This document shows, in pieces, positions 1-9,800 of a stretch of 59,436 nt of DNA; within the stretch, counting starts at the first letter, position 1; each line of letters starts with the position of its first letter. Source of the stretch: Bacteroidales bacterium (GTDB lineage: Bacteria; Bacteroidota; Bacteroidia; Bacteroidales; Muribaculaceae); the NCBI GenBank assembly GCA_020859845.1, contig JAJBVL010000062.1, positions 1 through 59,436 of the forward strand, given 5' to 3'. The notes beneath the pieces are model-generated. The model saw nothing but the letters and a program-made list of their open reading frames with translations, made no database searches and had not been told where the DNA came from. Both the position numbers and the translations under genes were made by a program.

Positions 1-430
1 CGGCAGCGTCGAGCGCGTCTTGGAGTTCGGCCTGGCGAGCTATGAGTGCATCCATCTTGTCGGGGTCTTCCAGCACTTCTGGGTCGCCGAAACTCTCGTT
101 GACCTTGTCAAACTCAGCCAGGAGGTCCATGACAGGCTTCACGCCTTCGCGCACCACCTCGATCACCGTCTTGTCGGGGTCGAGCTGTGGCTCTTGCTCA
201 AGGTAGCCCACGGAGTAGCCGGGCGAGAACACCACTTGACCTTGATAACTCTTGTCGAGGCCTGCTATAATCTTAAGAAGCGACGACTTACCCGAGCCGT
301 TTAGACCTATGATGCCAATCTTGGCACCGTAGAAAAACGACAGGTAAATGTCCTTCAACACTTGCTTCTGGGGAGGGTAGGTCTTGCTGACGCCTACCAT
401 TGAGAATATTATCTTCTTATCGTCTGCCAT
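1..430 (-). CDS. ettA: Energy-dependent translational throttle protein EttA, ABC-F family (N-terminal part, runs off the window)
   Basis: Reading leftward from the ATG at 430 gives an open frame beginning MADDKKIIFSMVGVSKTYPP that continues past base 1, so only about 143 N-terminal residues are present. The Walker A motif GLNGSGKSS and the stretch GYLEQEPQLD, followed by VREGVKP, are typical of EttA, an ABC-F ATPase without membrane segments that binds the ribosomal E site and gates elongation by ATP/ADP ratio. The second ABC domain and the inter-domain linker lie outside the window. It lies on the same strand as def and ruvX, separated from def by a short repeat tract. Another ABC-F paralogue is the only realistic alternative. 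Confidence 0.9.
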   Translation of the reverse strand, partial: MADDKKIIFSMVGVSKTYPPQKQVLKDIYLSFFYGAKIGIIGLNGSGKSSLLKIIAGLDKSYQGQVVFSPGYSVGYLEQEPQLDPDKTVIEVVREGVKPVMDLLAEFDKVNESFGDPEVLEDPDKMDALIARQAELQDALDAA

Positions 431-506
431 TGACTATTTAACTTTTGACTTTTGACTTTTGACTTAATACTTGACTTTTGACTTTTGACTTAATACTTTT
501 GACTTA
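431..506. repeat. Degenerate tandem repeat of TGACTTTT between ettA and def
   Basis: The spacer is almost wholly built of the 8-base unit TGACTTTT and variants. Two longer blocks ending in TTGACTTAATAC (about 441-470 and 471-496) follow each other. It contains no gene. Whether it is a neutral slippage tract or affects expression of ettA cannot be told from sequence. Confidence 0.75.
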
Positions 507-509
507 ACC

Positions 510-1073
510 TTACTTTTTCTTGGGAGCGTATCGCACCGGGTATTCGCAGCGGGTCTTGCCCGTGACGATGTTGTTGAGCTTGCCGCGGATCAGCTGCTTG
601 CGGATGGGCGAGATACGGTCGATGTAAAGTTTGCCTTCGAGATGGTCAAGCTCATGCTGGATAATGCGAGAGAGGAAGCCCGTGAACTCTTGCTCGTGGG
701 GCTGGAGGTCCTCGTCGAGCCACTTGAGGCGTATATGCTCTATGCGACCCACGTTCTCCGACAAGCCTGGGAGGCTCAAGCAACCCTCGCTACGCGTCTC
801 CTTTTCGCCATCGAGGATCTCCAATTCTGGATTGATGATGGCCATCTTGGAGTCGGCACATTCAGGGAAGTTCTCGGCCAGCGGCGAGCCATCCACCACC
901 ACAAGGCGCAGCGCGCGCCCTATCTGTGGGGCGGCGAGGCCCACACCGTCGGAGGCATACATAGTTTCATACATATCCTCCACCAATTGCTTAAGGTCGG
1001 GATAGTCGGCGGGGACATCCGTGGTAGGTTTGCGGAGCACAGGATGGCCGTAGAGATATACAGGGAGTTTCAT
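510..1073 (-). CDS. def: Peptide deformylase
   Basis: The 187-aa protein removes the formyl group from the N-terminal methionine of nascent proteins in the cytosol. All three family motifs are present: GVGLAAPQ at residues 43-50, EGCLS at 96-100 with the metal-binding Cys98, and HELDH at 140-144 with both metal-binding histidines and the catalytic Glu141. Length is normal for the family. Its ATG overlaps the TGA of ruvX by four bases (ATGA), so the two genes are very likely translationally coupled and share the promoter upstream of ruvX. Confidence 0.97.
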   Translation of the reverse strand: MKLPVYLYGHPVLRKPTTDVPADYPDLKQLVEDMYETMYASDGVGLAAPQIGRALRLVVVDGSPLAENFPECADSKMAIINPELEILDGEKETRSEGCLSLPGLSENVGRIEHIRLKWLDEDLQPHEQEFTGFLSRIIQHELDHLEGKLYIDRISPIRKQLIRGKLNNIVTGKTRCEYPVRYAPKKK

Positions 1074-1552
1074 TCAGTGTCGTGGATGTTGAGGTTGGTG
1101 TTTTGAATATCTTCTTTTGGAATATCTAAGGAGTCTTTGTAGGCTTTGCTTTCGAGATAGCTATTGAGTATAATCACGGCGGCCATGCGGTCGACCACCG
1201 CCTTGTCGCGGCGCTGCATCTTGCGCATTCCCGAGTCGAGCATGCTCTGATGGGCCATGGTGGAGGTGAAGCGTTCGTCCCAAAAGATAATAGGCGTCTG
1301 GGGGATGGCTTTGCGCAGTTCACCAATGGCGGGTCGTAGGTAGCGCTGGCTATCGCTGGGTGCGCCGTTGAGGTTGACAGGGAGGCCCACAATGATGGCG
1401 TCTACTTCATTTTCAGCCACATACTTTTTGACTGAGGGAATCAATTGGCGCGTGTCGACAGTGGCAAGAGCCGTGGCCACTATGCGCAAAGCGTCAGTGA
1501 CGGCGATTCCACATCGCCGTCTCCCATAGTCTATAGCCATCAGTCGTCCCAT
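1070..1552 (-). CDS. ruvX: RuvX/YqgF family putative pre-16S rRNA nuclease (Holliday-junction-resolvase fold)
   Basis: The 160-aa protein has the RNase H-like YqgF fold: MAIDYGRRRCGIAVTD at the N-terminus carries the first catalytic Asp, IIVGLPVNLNG forms the second strand, WDERFTS carries the conserved Asp-Glu, and DRMAAVIIL with Asp near residue 130 completes the site. The family takes part in 16S rRNA 5'-end maturation. It is the first gene of a two-gene unit with def (four-base overlap). A promoter sits directly upstream so that the mRNA would begin only a few bases before the ATG. Confidence 0.92.
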   Translation of the reverse strand: MGRLMAIDYGRRRCGIAVTDALRIVATALATVDTRQLIPSVKKYVAENEVDAIIVGLPVNLNGAPSDSQRYLRPAIGELRKAIPQTPIIFWDERFTSTMAHQSMLDSGMRKMQRRDKAVVDRMAAVIILNSYLESKAYKDSLDIPKEDIQNTNLNIHDTE

Positions 1553-1560
1553 ACAAGGTC

Positions 1561-1591
1561 CAAAGTTACTAAACTTTCACGTAATTACCAA
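1561..1591 (-). promoter_or_regulatory. Bacteroidota-type promoter for ruvX-def
   Basis: On the minus strand TAACTTTG (1568-1561) matches the TAnnTTTG -7 element. A TTG lies 20 bases upstream (1591-1589). The predicted start site is within a few bases of the ruvX ATG at 1552, so the transcript would be leaderless or nearly so. Confidence 0.7.
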
Positions 1592-1618
1592 CCACCCAAC
1601 CTACTCCCTTTCCCGTAA

Positions 1619-1993
1619 TTAGCCTATGCTGATGGTTTTGCCAAAGGGGGCTATCGCCAAGCCGGCCATTTTGAAGTGCTGTTTACCCCAAGGGATGCCG
1701 ATAATGGTGATGCAAAGCAACACTCCCCACAGGAGGTGGTTGAGCGCGGCCCAAATGCCGCCAAAGATAAGCCAGATTACGTCGAGGATGAAAGCCAAGC
1801 ACCCCGAAGGTGAGTCGGTGGAGGTCACCTTCGAGCCGAATGGCCATAGGCACAGAACGCCCAGTTTGAGCGTCTGTAAACCCAGCGGTATGCCAATGAT
1901 AGTAATCATCAGGGCCACGCTGCCAGTAAAGTAGCCGATGGCCGCTTCGAGGCCACCAAAGATAAGCCAGATGATATTGCCAAGAATCTTCAT
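1619..1993 (-). CDS. YccF-domain small inner-membrane protein
   Basis: The 124-aa protein has two tandem copies of the YccF (DUF307) unit: NIIWLIFGG then ITIIGIPLG in the first half, and VIWLIFGGIWAALNH then ITIIGIPWGKQ in the second. Each half forms hydrophobic segments, giving about four short membrane spans. The C-terminal APFGK motif is also typical. Family members are inner-membrane proteins of unknown role. It stands alone, upstream of ruvX on the same strand but outside the ruvX promoter. Confidence 0.88.
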   Translation of the reverse strand: MKILGNIIWLIFGGLEAAIGYFTGSVALMITIIGIPLGLQTLKLGVLCLWPFGSKVTSTDSPSGCLAFILDVIWLIFGGIWAALNHLLWGVLLCITIIGIPWGKQHFKMAGLAIAPFGKTISIG

Positions 1994-2243
1994 AGTGTTA
2001 ACTCTTTAAACCTGTTGGTGAACAACTCTTACGCAAAGTTCGTAAAAATTCTTGACATAGGTAAAGAATTTCCCCTAAATAAGATAAACGACAAAGGCAA
2101 TGCTGAAATCCACCAAGACTTGCTTGCTATGGCTTACATAATTCAACCAACTGGTAGTAGTCCTATCCCTTTTCTTAAAAAAGTAAATTCTATTTCAAGC
2201 AGAGGGCTGAGAATTGAGAATTATGATTTAATTCTTTGGTGGG

Positions 2244-2275
2244 TTTGGGAGTTTAAGAAGTTTTAAGTATCTTTG
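2244..2275 (+). promoter_or_regulatory. Strong promoter for the VWA/tubulin/protease unit
   Basis: TTTG at 2244-2247, a 20-base spacer and TATCTTTG at 2268-2275 match the Bacteroidota promoter consensus exactly. It precedes the VWA gene by about 50 bases. The rest of the gap from 1994 is AT-rich; I see no gene or terminator in it, and the 83-codon frame inside it has no family signal. Confidence 0.8.
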
Positions 2276-2324
2276 GGGCGCTGATTTCCTCGGCACGACA
2301 CACATTTCTTCATTTATCTTGACC

Positions 2325-4028
2325 ATGAAACAGGTAAGAAGCCTCCGCCATATACTTCTGGCGCTGTTAGGCCTGCTGGCGGCAATGCCAGTGGGAGCAC
2401 AGCGCGAGCAAAACGTTGTGTTTCTCTTCGACTGCACCAAGTCGATGAAAGGCTACAACGGCGCCCCCGACATATGGGAAGGAGCCAAAGCGAAGCTCCA
2501 CAACGACCTACAGCGCCGTCCCGAAGGCACGCGCGTCACAGTGATACCCTTCCAAAACGCCCCGCTGGAGACATATACCTTCGTGGCCCCCGACTACGAC
2601 TGGGCAGCGTTGGAGCAGCGACTTGACCGCTATGTAGAGAATGTAACCAATACCAACCTTATAGCTCCCTGGCGAGAGGCTCAAAAGCTGCTCGACCCTC
2701 AGCTAAAAAATAGCATCTACGTCATCACCGACGGCGAACACAATATGGAAGGCGACTGGGGCGCGGAGCTCCGCAGCTGGTGTGGACAGCAGGATAATGC
2801 CCGCGCATTCATCGTGGAGCTTACAGAGAACGCCACCAACCCCGTAGTGACCGAGATTGCTGAAAATTGTCCCAACATCCACCGTGTGGCTCCAGGTGTG
2901 GACGATGTGGTCTACAGCGAGCCAGCGGGTCTTCTCGACTTGGAACTGGTGGCCAGCCCCGATGGACAGATGCTGATGCTCACCACCGACGTGATTACCG
3001 AAAAACAGATGGAAGTAAGGAGCCTTGACCCCAATATCACGGTAGAGCCAGGTGCAACCGTAGAAGCTAATACTCCCTTGACCTTCCGACTGGCCCCGGG
3101 TGTGGACTACGATTCGCTGAGCGAACAGCTGCCACGCACATTCTCCTTCGAGATAGCCTCGTCGTGTCCCGGCTTCCGCATGGTCAATCCACGCTTACCA
3201 GTGTCGGTGGTCAACGACCCTTCGCCCAAGGCATGGCTAACAGGCCTCGACCCCGAAGAGACCGACATAGGCACGACCAGCTGGTACGACAAGTTTCTTT
3301 GGAGCTCGGCTGCCGAGCCAGCACGTGCTGCCGTCGACCTCGCCCCTCGCTTCAACAAGAGCGCACGCCAAGAGGGAGCAGCCTTTCGCTATGGCGTGGA
3401 AGGCAAGGACGGATTTCAGGACTTCAAGGTGAGATACAACGGCGTGGAAAGTCCCGACCGCACTTTCGTTGTGGCGCCTACCGACCCCACCTCTACCCTT
3501 GAGATAGAATATACCCCCGAAGCCTCAGAGGGCAAACACTACTTCACCATCTACCCTATGAGTGTCGCTGGCACAGACTACGACCTTCGCGGCAAGCACT
3601 CCGTGGACTGGAATCCCCTGAAGACCTTCCTCTTCTGGCTTGGAGTGGCTCTGCTCCTGATGCTGATTTTATGGTTTGCCGTCATTCAGCGACAGATGTA
3701 TCCACGGATAAAGAAGGTGAGGACCATCACCGTCAACAGTCCCTACTATCGCACAGTGAAGGTGAAAGGTGCTTGGCGAGTCACTTTTACCGCCAAGCCT
3801 CAAAGTCAAGGTATCCTAAGCCGCATCTTTAAAGGCAAGGAGGTCAACCATTCCAACCCAGCATGGTCTACCCCTCTCACCTTCCGGCCCACGAAGAAAG
3901 GTCTGTCAACCGACCGAGGCCACGGCGTATGGTCAATCAACCCTGCCTCATCTTCTCTCCAACCTCGCAACGAGTATACTCTCATCAACAATCAGACAAA
4001 AGAAAAAATCCAAATATCACTTACCTGA
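2325..4028 (+). CDS. Membrane-anchored von Willebrand factor A domain protein
   Basis: I choose the ATG at 2325 over an in-frame TTG six bases earlier. The 567-aa product starts with a signal peptide (hydrophobic core about residues 9-20, cleavage likely after PVGA). A VWA domain follows directly: VVFLFDCTKS places a MIDAS-type DxTxS at D36, T38 and S40, and VITDGEHN supplies the TDG motif near residue 136. Residues about 200-430 are beta-rich and extracytoplasmic. One membrane span (about 435-455, FLFWLGVALLLMLILWF) precedes a basic C-terminal domain of about 110 aa, predicted cytosolic. It is first in a unit with a tubulin-like gene 24 bases downstream. VWA domains bind protein ligands through a metal ion; here the partner is unknown. 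Confidence 0.88.
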   Translation: MKQVRSLRHILLALLGLLAAMPVGAQREQNVVFLFDCTKSMKGYNGAPDIWEGAKAKLHNDLQRRPEGTRVTVIPFQNAPLETYTFVAPDYDWAALEQRLDRYVENVTNTNLIAPWREAQKLLDPQLKNSIYVITDGEHNMEGDWGAELRSWCGQQDNARAFIVELTENATNPVVTEIAENCPNIHRVAPGVDDVVYSEPAGLLDLELVASPDGQMLMLTTDVITEKQMEVRSLDPNITVEPGATVEANTPLTFRLAPGVDYDSLSEQLPRTFSFEIASSCPGFRMVNPRLPVSVVNDPSPKAWLTGLDPEETDIGTTSWYDKFLWSSAAEPARAAVDLAPRFNKSARQEGAAFRYGVEGKDGFQDFKVRYNGVESPDRTFVVAPTDPTSTLEIEYTPEASEGKHYFTIYPMSVAGTDYDLRGKHSVDWNPLKTFLFWLGVALLLMLILWFAVIQRQMYPRIKKVRTITVNSPYYRTVKVKGAWRVTFTAKPQSQGILSRIFKGKEVNHSNPAWSTPLTFRPTKKGLSTDRGHGVWSINPASSSLQPRNEYTLINNQTKEKIQISLT

Positions 4029-4052
4029 CCTATACCCATACTCACCACTACC

Positions 4053-6818
4053 ATGGCAACCAAAATAAGAAGATGCCTCTTCGTAGGCCTCGGAGGCACA
4101 GGCATGACCTCACTCCTCCACACCAAGAAAGCTTTCATCGACACCTATGGCGAGGTGCCTCCAATGATAGGATTTCTGGGCATCGACACCGACGGCGGTG
4201 CCTTTGCTAAGACACTCAACACCGTGGCAGGCCCCGTAGGCCTCCTCCCCTCGGAGCAATACTCCAGCACGATGAGAACGCCTGAGGACACCTTCCGCAA
4301 CAACAAATCGAAGTTTGCCTGGGTACCCGAGGGCAACAGTGGCGCTCTGGCCTCACTCAAGGGCCGCGGCGCTGGCGCCAAGCGCTCCAGCGGCCGCTTC
4401 TGGCTAATCAACCAGATGAATGGCAACTCAGGCCTTGAGGCACAGATACGCGCGGCCTTGGCACGCATCACCTCAAGCGCTAACAATCGCGACCCTCGCT
4501 ACACGCTGCTCAGCGACGATGTGGAGGTCCATCTGGTGTTCTCGCTCTGCGGAGGCACCGGCGCTGGCACCTTTATCGACATGGCCTACATGCTGCGACG
4601 CATGGTGGGTGCCCGTGCCAAGATCGCTGCCTACGCTGTGCTCCCCGACGTGTTTGTCAACCAGTCGCCCTACGGCACAGAGAACGTCAAGCCCAACGCC
4701 TATGGGTGTATCATGGACCTTGACTACCTTATGCGCCTCTCGCCCGAGAATGAGCCCATCGCCGTGGAGTATCTCGACAAGAGCGTGGAGTTTAAGCAGC
4801 GCCCCGTCAACGCCATCTTCCTTATCGACAATAAGAATCAGAACGGCGACAGTTTCAACAACGTTGACCAGCTCGCCGAGATGATCTCGCTGGCACTCAT
4901 CACCGCCGCTGGCCAACTCTCCGACGCTGCAGCCTCGACGCTCGACAATATCGACGTGACCATCAATGAGGCAAACTCGCGCGCCGGCGCCAACATAGCG
5001 TGGGTGAGCACCATGGGGGCCTCAGAAATCGTGGTGCGCTCGTCGATACTGGAGCGTATCTATGCCATCAAGGCAGCCCGCTACCTCATCGATCGCCTGC
5101 TCCACTCCGACATCGACTGCAGCGCCCTGGCCAACGCCTGGATTGACAATCCCCGAGTAAACATACGCGAAAACAATGGCGACGAGAACAATAACGTCAT
5201 CGACTTCTTGATGGCGCGCGACTATGAGTATCCCTACGAGGAGATTGCCGACCCCGACAATCCTATGCCCGAAATCCAAGTATATCTCAAGAGAGCCGTC
5301 CCCACAGCCGACGAACAGACCCGTCGCCGACAAGAGAAGACCGAGAGCGTCAACAACGAGCTTAGCGACTTTGTGCGTACCAATCTTTCCTCTGATGGAG
5401 GCGTGGCAAAGACGCTCGAGACCTTGAAAGCTATCCGCTACCAGGTCAACGACCTCTTCCTGAAGGAAATGAAAGATGAGCTCAACGACCTACAGAAGCA
5501 AGACCGGCGCTGCGAAGAAGACCTAAAGACCGACATCAACGAGATGCAGGCCGCCTCAGGATTTTTCACCTCGCGCGCTCGCAAACGCGACTCAAGAGCC
5601 GCAGTGGTCAACACTGTCAATACCTGGGCCACCGTGAAGCGCGAGATAATGCGCCACAATGGTGCCATCTCCTTCTTCAACGGACTGCTCGCTGAGCTCG
5701 ACCGCCATATCGAAGTGGTGGAGGGCATCAAGAGTAAACTCAAAGCCGTTGACAACGACCTTGAAAACGAGGCTATGCGTCTGCAAAACCTCTCATCTAC
5801 CACCGCCGAGGTAAATGCTTTCAGCATCGACCTTACTGGGCGCGAGGCTCTAAGCGTGGCTATCAATCACGACGAGGTGTCGGTCGACGAATATCTGACA
5901 GAAGGGGGCAACTCAATAGAGGCCTTCGCCGCCCTGTCGCAAAAAGAGATAGGCCAGCGGCTTACAGCCTTTGCCTCCAAGCTCAAAGGCGCTCAGCGCC
6001 TCAGCACGCTGTCGGTCAACGATGTGCTTGCGCGTATCAACCAGCAGCAACCGGGCTCACTCACCTTTATCATCGACCGCGCCCTTAAGGGTGCACGCCC
6101 GCTGCTCGCCTTCGACGACCGCGGTTATCCCAACGAAGCCTCCACTATCTCCGACCTCTGCTTTATAGGCGTTGGCGATAAGGACAACAACGTGATAAGC
6201 TCCGAACTGCTGATGCTTCGCGATGGCTCAGCCAAGCCACAAGTGGTGTCGACGGGTATGAAAGACCGTGTAATCATATATCGTCAGCAGGGTGTGGCCA
6301 AGGCATTCATGATTGGTCCGCTGCTCACCTATGAGACGGCCTACCGGAAGAACCCCGACACGTATCATGCCACGATGGAAATCAAGAGCCTGCTCGACCG
6401 CGAGAAGTGGACGCTCATGCCCAAAGCTGCCACCGACGATGCTCACGAGATATGGGTGAGGGCTCTGGTCTACGGCCTCGTGAAGCGTGAGGAGGGACGC
6501 TATTGGTATTACAACCGCGCCGAGGGCGAAGCTCTGGACGACTATATGTGTGAACTCGCCAGCGACCGCGTCAAGGCCTTCTCAAAATTCCGCAAGAAGC
6601 TCGATGCTGTGCGCGACAGCTATCAAGAGCGCTTTGACGACCACAATCGCCAGCAGAGCATGGAGGAGCGCAAAGAGCTGCGCCGCGACGTGAAAGCCAA
6701 CTACCTTGAGAAATACTCCCAACTGGAGGTAGACCGCTCAGCTCTACGCGACCCCATCAATAAAGAGCTCCGCGACCTTCTCAACAAAGAAATAGAATTT
6801 GTAAACTCGCTCGAATGA
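4053..6818 (+). CDS. Tubulin/FtsZ-like GTPase (Tubulin_2-type), 921 aa
   Basis: The N-terminal third reads as a tubulin/FtsZ GTPase: FVGLGGTGMTS (residues 11-20) at the T1 nucleotide loop, FLGIDTDGG (41-49) at the position of the FtsZ NTD strand, and CGGTGAGT (166-173) as the tubulin signature loop. FLIDNKN, then VDQLAEMISLAL, follow at the position of the late nucleotide-contacting helix. I find no clear copy of the T7 catalytic NxDxxD loop. The rest, about residues 420-921, is mostly helical and charged with probable coiled coils (about 460-600 and 850-921), far longer than FtsZ. There is no signal peptide or membrane span, so it should be cytosolic. Its TGA overlaps the ATG of the protease gene (ATGA), indicating coupled translation. 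It resembles FtsZ relatives proposed to work with VWA proteins in membrane remodelling; function here is inferred. Confidence 0.85.
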   Translation: MATKIRRCLFVGLGGTGMTSLLHTKKAFIDTYGEVPPMIGFLGIDTDGGAFAKTLNTVAGPVGLLPSEQYSSTMRTPEDTFRNNKSKFAWVPEGNSGALASLKGRGAGAKRSSGRFWLINQMNGNSGLEAQIRAALARITSSANNRDPRYTLLSDDVEVHLVFSLCGGTGAGTFIDMAYMLRRMVGARAKIAAYAVLPDVFVNQSPYGTENVKPNAYGCIMDLDYLMRLSPENEPIAVEYLDKSVEFKQRPVNAIFLIDNKNQNGDSFNNVDQLAEMISLALITAAGQLSDAAASTLDNIDVTINEANSRAGANIAWVSTMGASEIVVRSSILERIYAIKAARYLIDRLLHSDIDCSALANAWIDNPRVNIRENNGDENNNVIDFLMARDYEYPYEEIADPDNPMPEIQVYLKRAVPTADEQTRRRQEKTESVNNELSDFVRTNLSSDGGVAKTLETLKAIRYQVNDLFLKEMKDELNDLQKQDRRCEEDLKTDINEMQAASGFFTSRARKRDSRAAVVNTVNTWATVKREIMRHNGAISFFNGLLAELDRHIEVVEGIKSKLKAVDNDLENEAMRLQNLSSTTAEVNAFSIDLTGREALSVAINHDEVSVDEYLTEGGNSIEAFAALSQKEIGQRLTAFASKLKGAQRLSTLSVNDVLARINQQQPGSLTFIIDRALKGARPLLAFDDRGYPNEASTISDLCFIGVGDKDNNVISSELLMLRDGSAKPQVVSTGMKDRVIIYRQQGVAKAFMIGPLLTYETAYRKNPDTYHATMEIKSLLDREKWTLMPKAATDDAHEIWVRALVYGLVKREEGRYWYYNRAEGEALDDYMCELASDRVKAFSKFRKKLDAVRDSYQERFDDHNRQQSMEERKELRRDVKANYLEKYSQLEVDRSALRDPINKELRDLLNKEIEFVNSLE

Positions 6819-9800
6819 GGCATACCATAGCCCTATACATAGGAGCCGGAGCAGCTCAAAGCGCCAAGAGCGCTGGAGAGCAAGCTCAAGGCGCCGGCCG
6901 CTATCTCTCTATAGCCACAGCCCTCCCCACTGATGAAGGGCTTGTGGCCGTGGAGGTAGAGGGGCGCGGCGAAGAGGTGCAGACTATTGAGCCTACACCG
7001 CAAGCTTGGAACACCCTGCTCGGGAAAATGCATCGTCGCCGTGTGACCATAGAAGATGCGGGCGACGACAGCCGTCTGCTGCTTGTCATAGTCACTACTG
7101 CTGCCGCTGCCGATATGGCAATTGTCAACGCATTGGCAAAGGGAGCCTCGGCCGACCTGTATGAGATTGACCTGATAGTGCTCACGGCCTCCTTGGCTGA
7201 TAGCGCTCTTGGGCTTTCAGGTGGCGAGGGAGAAGCGCCAGCGGTGGCGCAGCATTTGGCAGCTCTTAGGAAAGAGTTGCCCGTAGTGGGCCATGCTATG
7301 ATAATGGACAATATCAATAGCTGTGGACGGTCGGTGACGCTCGACGCCTCCTCGATAGGGGTACTCACTGGACGCCTGGGCGTACTTTCAGCCATCTGCT
7401 ACACGTCGCTCTACTCGGCCAATCTTGACCTCGACGGCCTCAGCCCTATCTTGGGGATGGGTATGTCGACAGTGATGTTTGACCGTCAACTCTTCGCCGA
7501 CTACCTCCTGCGTCGCACCCTTCTCAGCGCTATGGAGCGCGAGGGAGTGGAGCAGACATCGGTAGATGTCAACTCGGCTGTCAACAAAGCCAACGAGTTT
7601 GTAGGCTCTTGTCGTCGTGAGATAGATGATTTTTGGGAGAAGTATGTCGACAGCCGCAAACTCGAATCGGCCGACGACCACTATATCGTAGAAGAGGCCG
7701 TGGACAGGCTTGGCGACATCTTTCGCGGCATCAATAAGGGCTTTACCGACGTGATGCACGATGAGAGCCTGTCGCTTGCCGACAAGCGAGCATTCATAGC
7801 GGCCCTGCTCAACGATGACGACCCTCTGCTTTCAGGCTTACAGTTTGACACCCATCAAGGCGACATCTCATCCTTGACCGAGCGACAACTCGACTTCTTT
7901 GCCGAGATAGACCGCGAGGGTGCCATCTTTGAACGCAACCTTAAGAGAGCCGAGACCGGCGAGGATTATCCCTCGTTGGCTCCATTTCTCAAGGTGGCGA
8001 TGCCTATCGACAATGGCACTCTCACGCAACGCATACGCAGCCTGCGCCACTCTATCAAAGGCTCAGCGCGCTATATGCGGTCGCTCCAGACCGACATCGA
8101 CCGCCAGCGCAAGGTGCTGGCCGAGGAACGCCGAGCAGCCAACATCGTCATGCCAGAGCATGGTGAGCTTCTGGAGAAGGTCGACGATCGTCTGCTCGAA
8201 GAGACCTTTAAGGCCGCTGAGGGGCTGGAGATGCCCGAAAGCGTTGACCTGCGCGAGTGGTTTCTCGCTGCCGAGGACCAAGGGAAGCAAGGAGCATGCT
8301 CAGCCTTTGCCGTGACGGCTATGATGGAGTATATGCTGCGCCGCTCTAAGGGAGAGGCTGTTGACCTTAGTCCCGCCTACCTCTATTGGCAGACACGCCA
8401 ACTCCGCGGCCAAGCTCATGGCGACACAGGGGCTACCCTCTACGACGCCATCACTGCTGCCGCTGAAAAAGGCGTAGCCTTGGAGGCACTTTGCCCTTAC
8501 AACCCCCGCAAGGTGGCCTCCCAGCCATCAGAGACGGCCGACAGTGACGCTGCAGAGCGCAAGGTGGCAAAGGCCTGCAATGTGGAGCGCACGCCCGACG
8601 CCATCAAGCAAGCTCTCGCCTCGGGCTATCCCGTAGGCGTGTCGCTGAAGGTGAGCAAAAAGATGGGCGAAGACACAGCCTATATCTCCCTCCCAGGCCC
8701 CAACGAAGCCACAGGCTACCACGCCATGGTGGTGGTGGGTTATAGCGAGAAAGGGCGTTTCTTCATCGTGCGCAATTCGTGGGGCACCTCGTTTGGCGAC
8801 AAAGGCTACTGCTACATCCCATATCGCTACATGGCCGACTCGTCGCTGCTCAACGCTGCTTATGTCATCACCGAGATAAAAGGCTTGGGGTCGTTGACCC
8901 AGGAGCAGAAGGCCGTGAAGCCTCTGAGCGTCTCTATCCAGTCGACAGATGCTCAGATTATCGTAGCTGTCAACTCGGAGCTATTGGAGGACGAGAAAAT
9001 CAAGCTCTCAGAGCTACAAAATGAATATCAGAAACTGATGAGCCTCCACACCACTATGCGCTCCCAACTTTCCAACGAGCGTGTAGTGGCTGAGCTTGTA
9101 GAGAGCTGCCGGAGTGCCATCCGGAGTAAAGTCGCCTCTCTCAAGCGAGAGATCGACAGCGAGCAGTCGGGACGCCAATCAGCGTTGAATCTGCTGCGCC
9201 ACAACTGGAAGTACTGGGCGTTTACCGTTGTGTGCTACACTTTGGCAGCTGCAATAGTGCTTGTCACTATGGTGCTGATGGGTAGCTCCAAATGGTATTG
9301 GCCGGCAATCTTCACTGGTATAGGTGTCTTGGCTATGGTGGTGCAATGGGGTGTCTACAAGCATCAACGCGCCAAGATACGCCAAGAGTATGACGAGAGA
9401 ATAGCCGAACTCACGGATAAAACCACCGAGGAGACTCGTCGCCACGACCGCCTCGCCATGAGAGCCAACATTGCTGCACAGATGCTACTGAAGGCCAACG
9501 AGTTTGTGGCAAGGGTCAAGGAAGATGGGACGGCCATGAAGAAGTATTGCGACGGCCTGGGGCAATGGAAGAAAGCACTTCAACGAACGCTCGACGGACT
9601 GAAGACCACGCTTCGCGCTCCTATCCTGCCTGTAGCGGATCTCCAGGTGCTTGACCGATATTATGCCAACGAAGCTGATGGTCTGGCCGAGGAGGTGAAG
9701 CTCCATGAAATTTTTGAGACGTATAGCGCTCGCCTCAAAAACCAAGCCGACCAGCAAGGCGAAGAGGAGGTGATGAGAGCGCTCGAAGATGAACTATGCA

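Noticed and set aside
642-1106. 154-codon plus-strand frame across def
   Set aside because: It is antisense to a peptide deformylase with all motifs intact and has no family signal of its own.
2015-2266. 83-codon plus-strand frame before the VWA gene
   Set aside because: AT-rich gap, no domain-like composition, and it overlaps the operon promoter.
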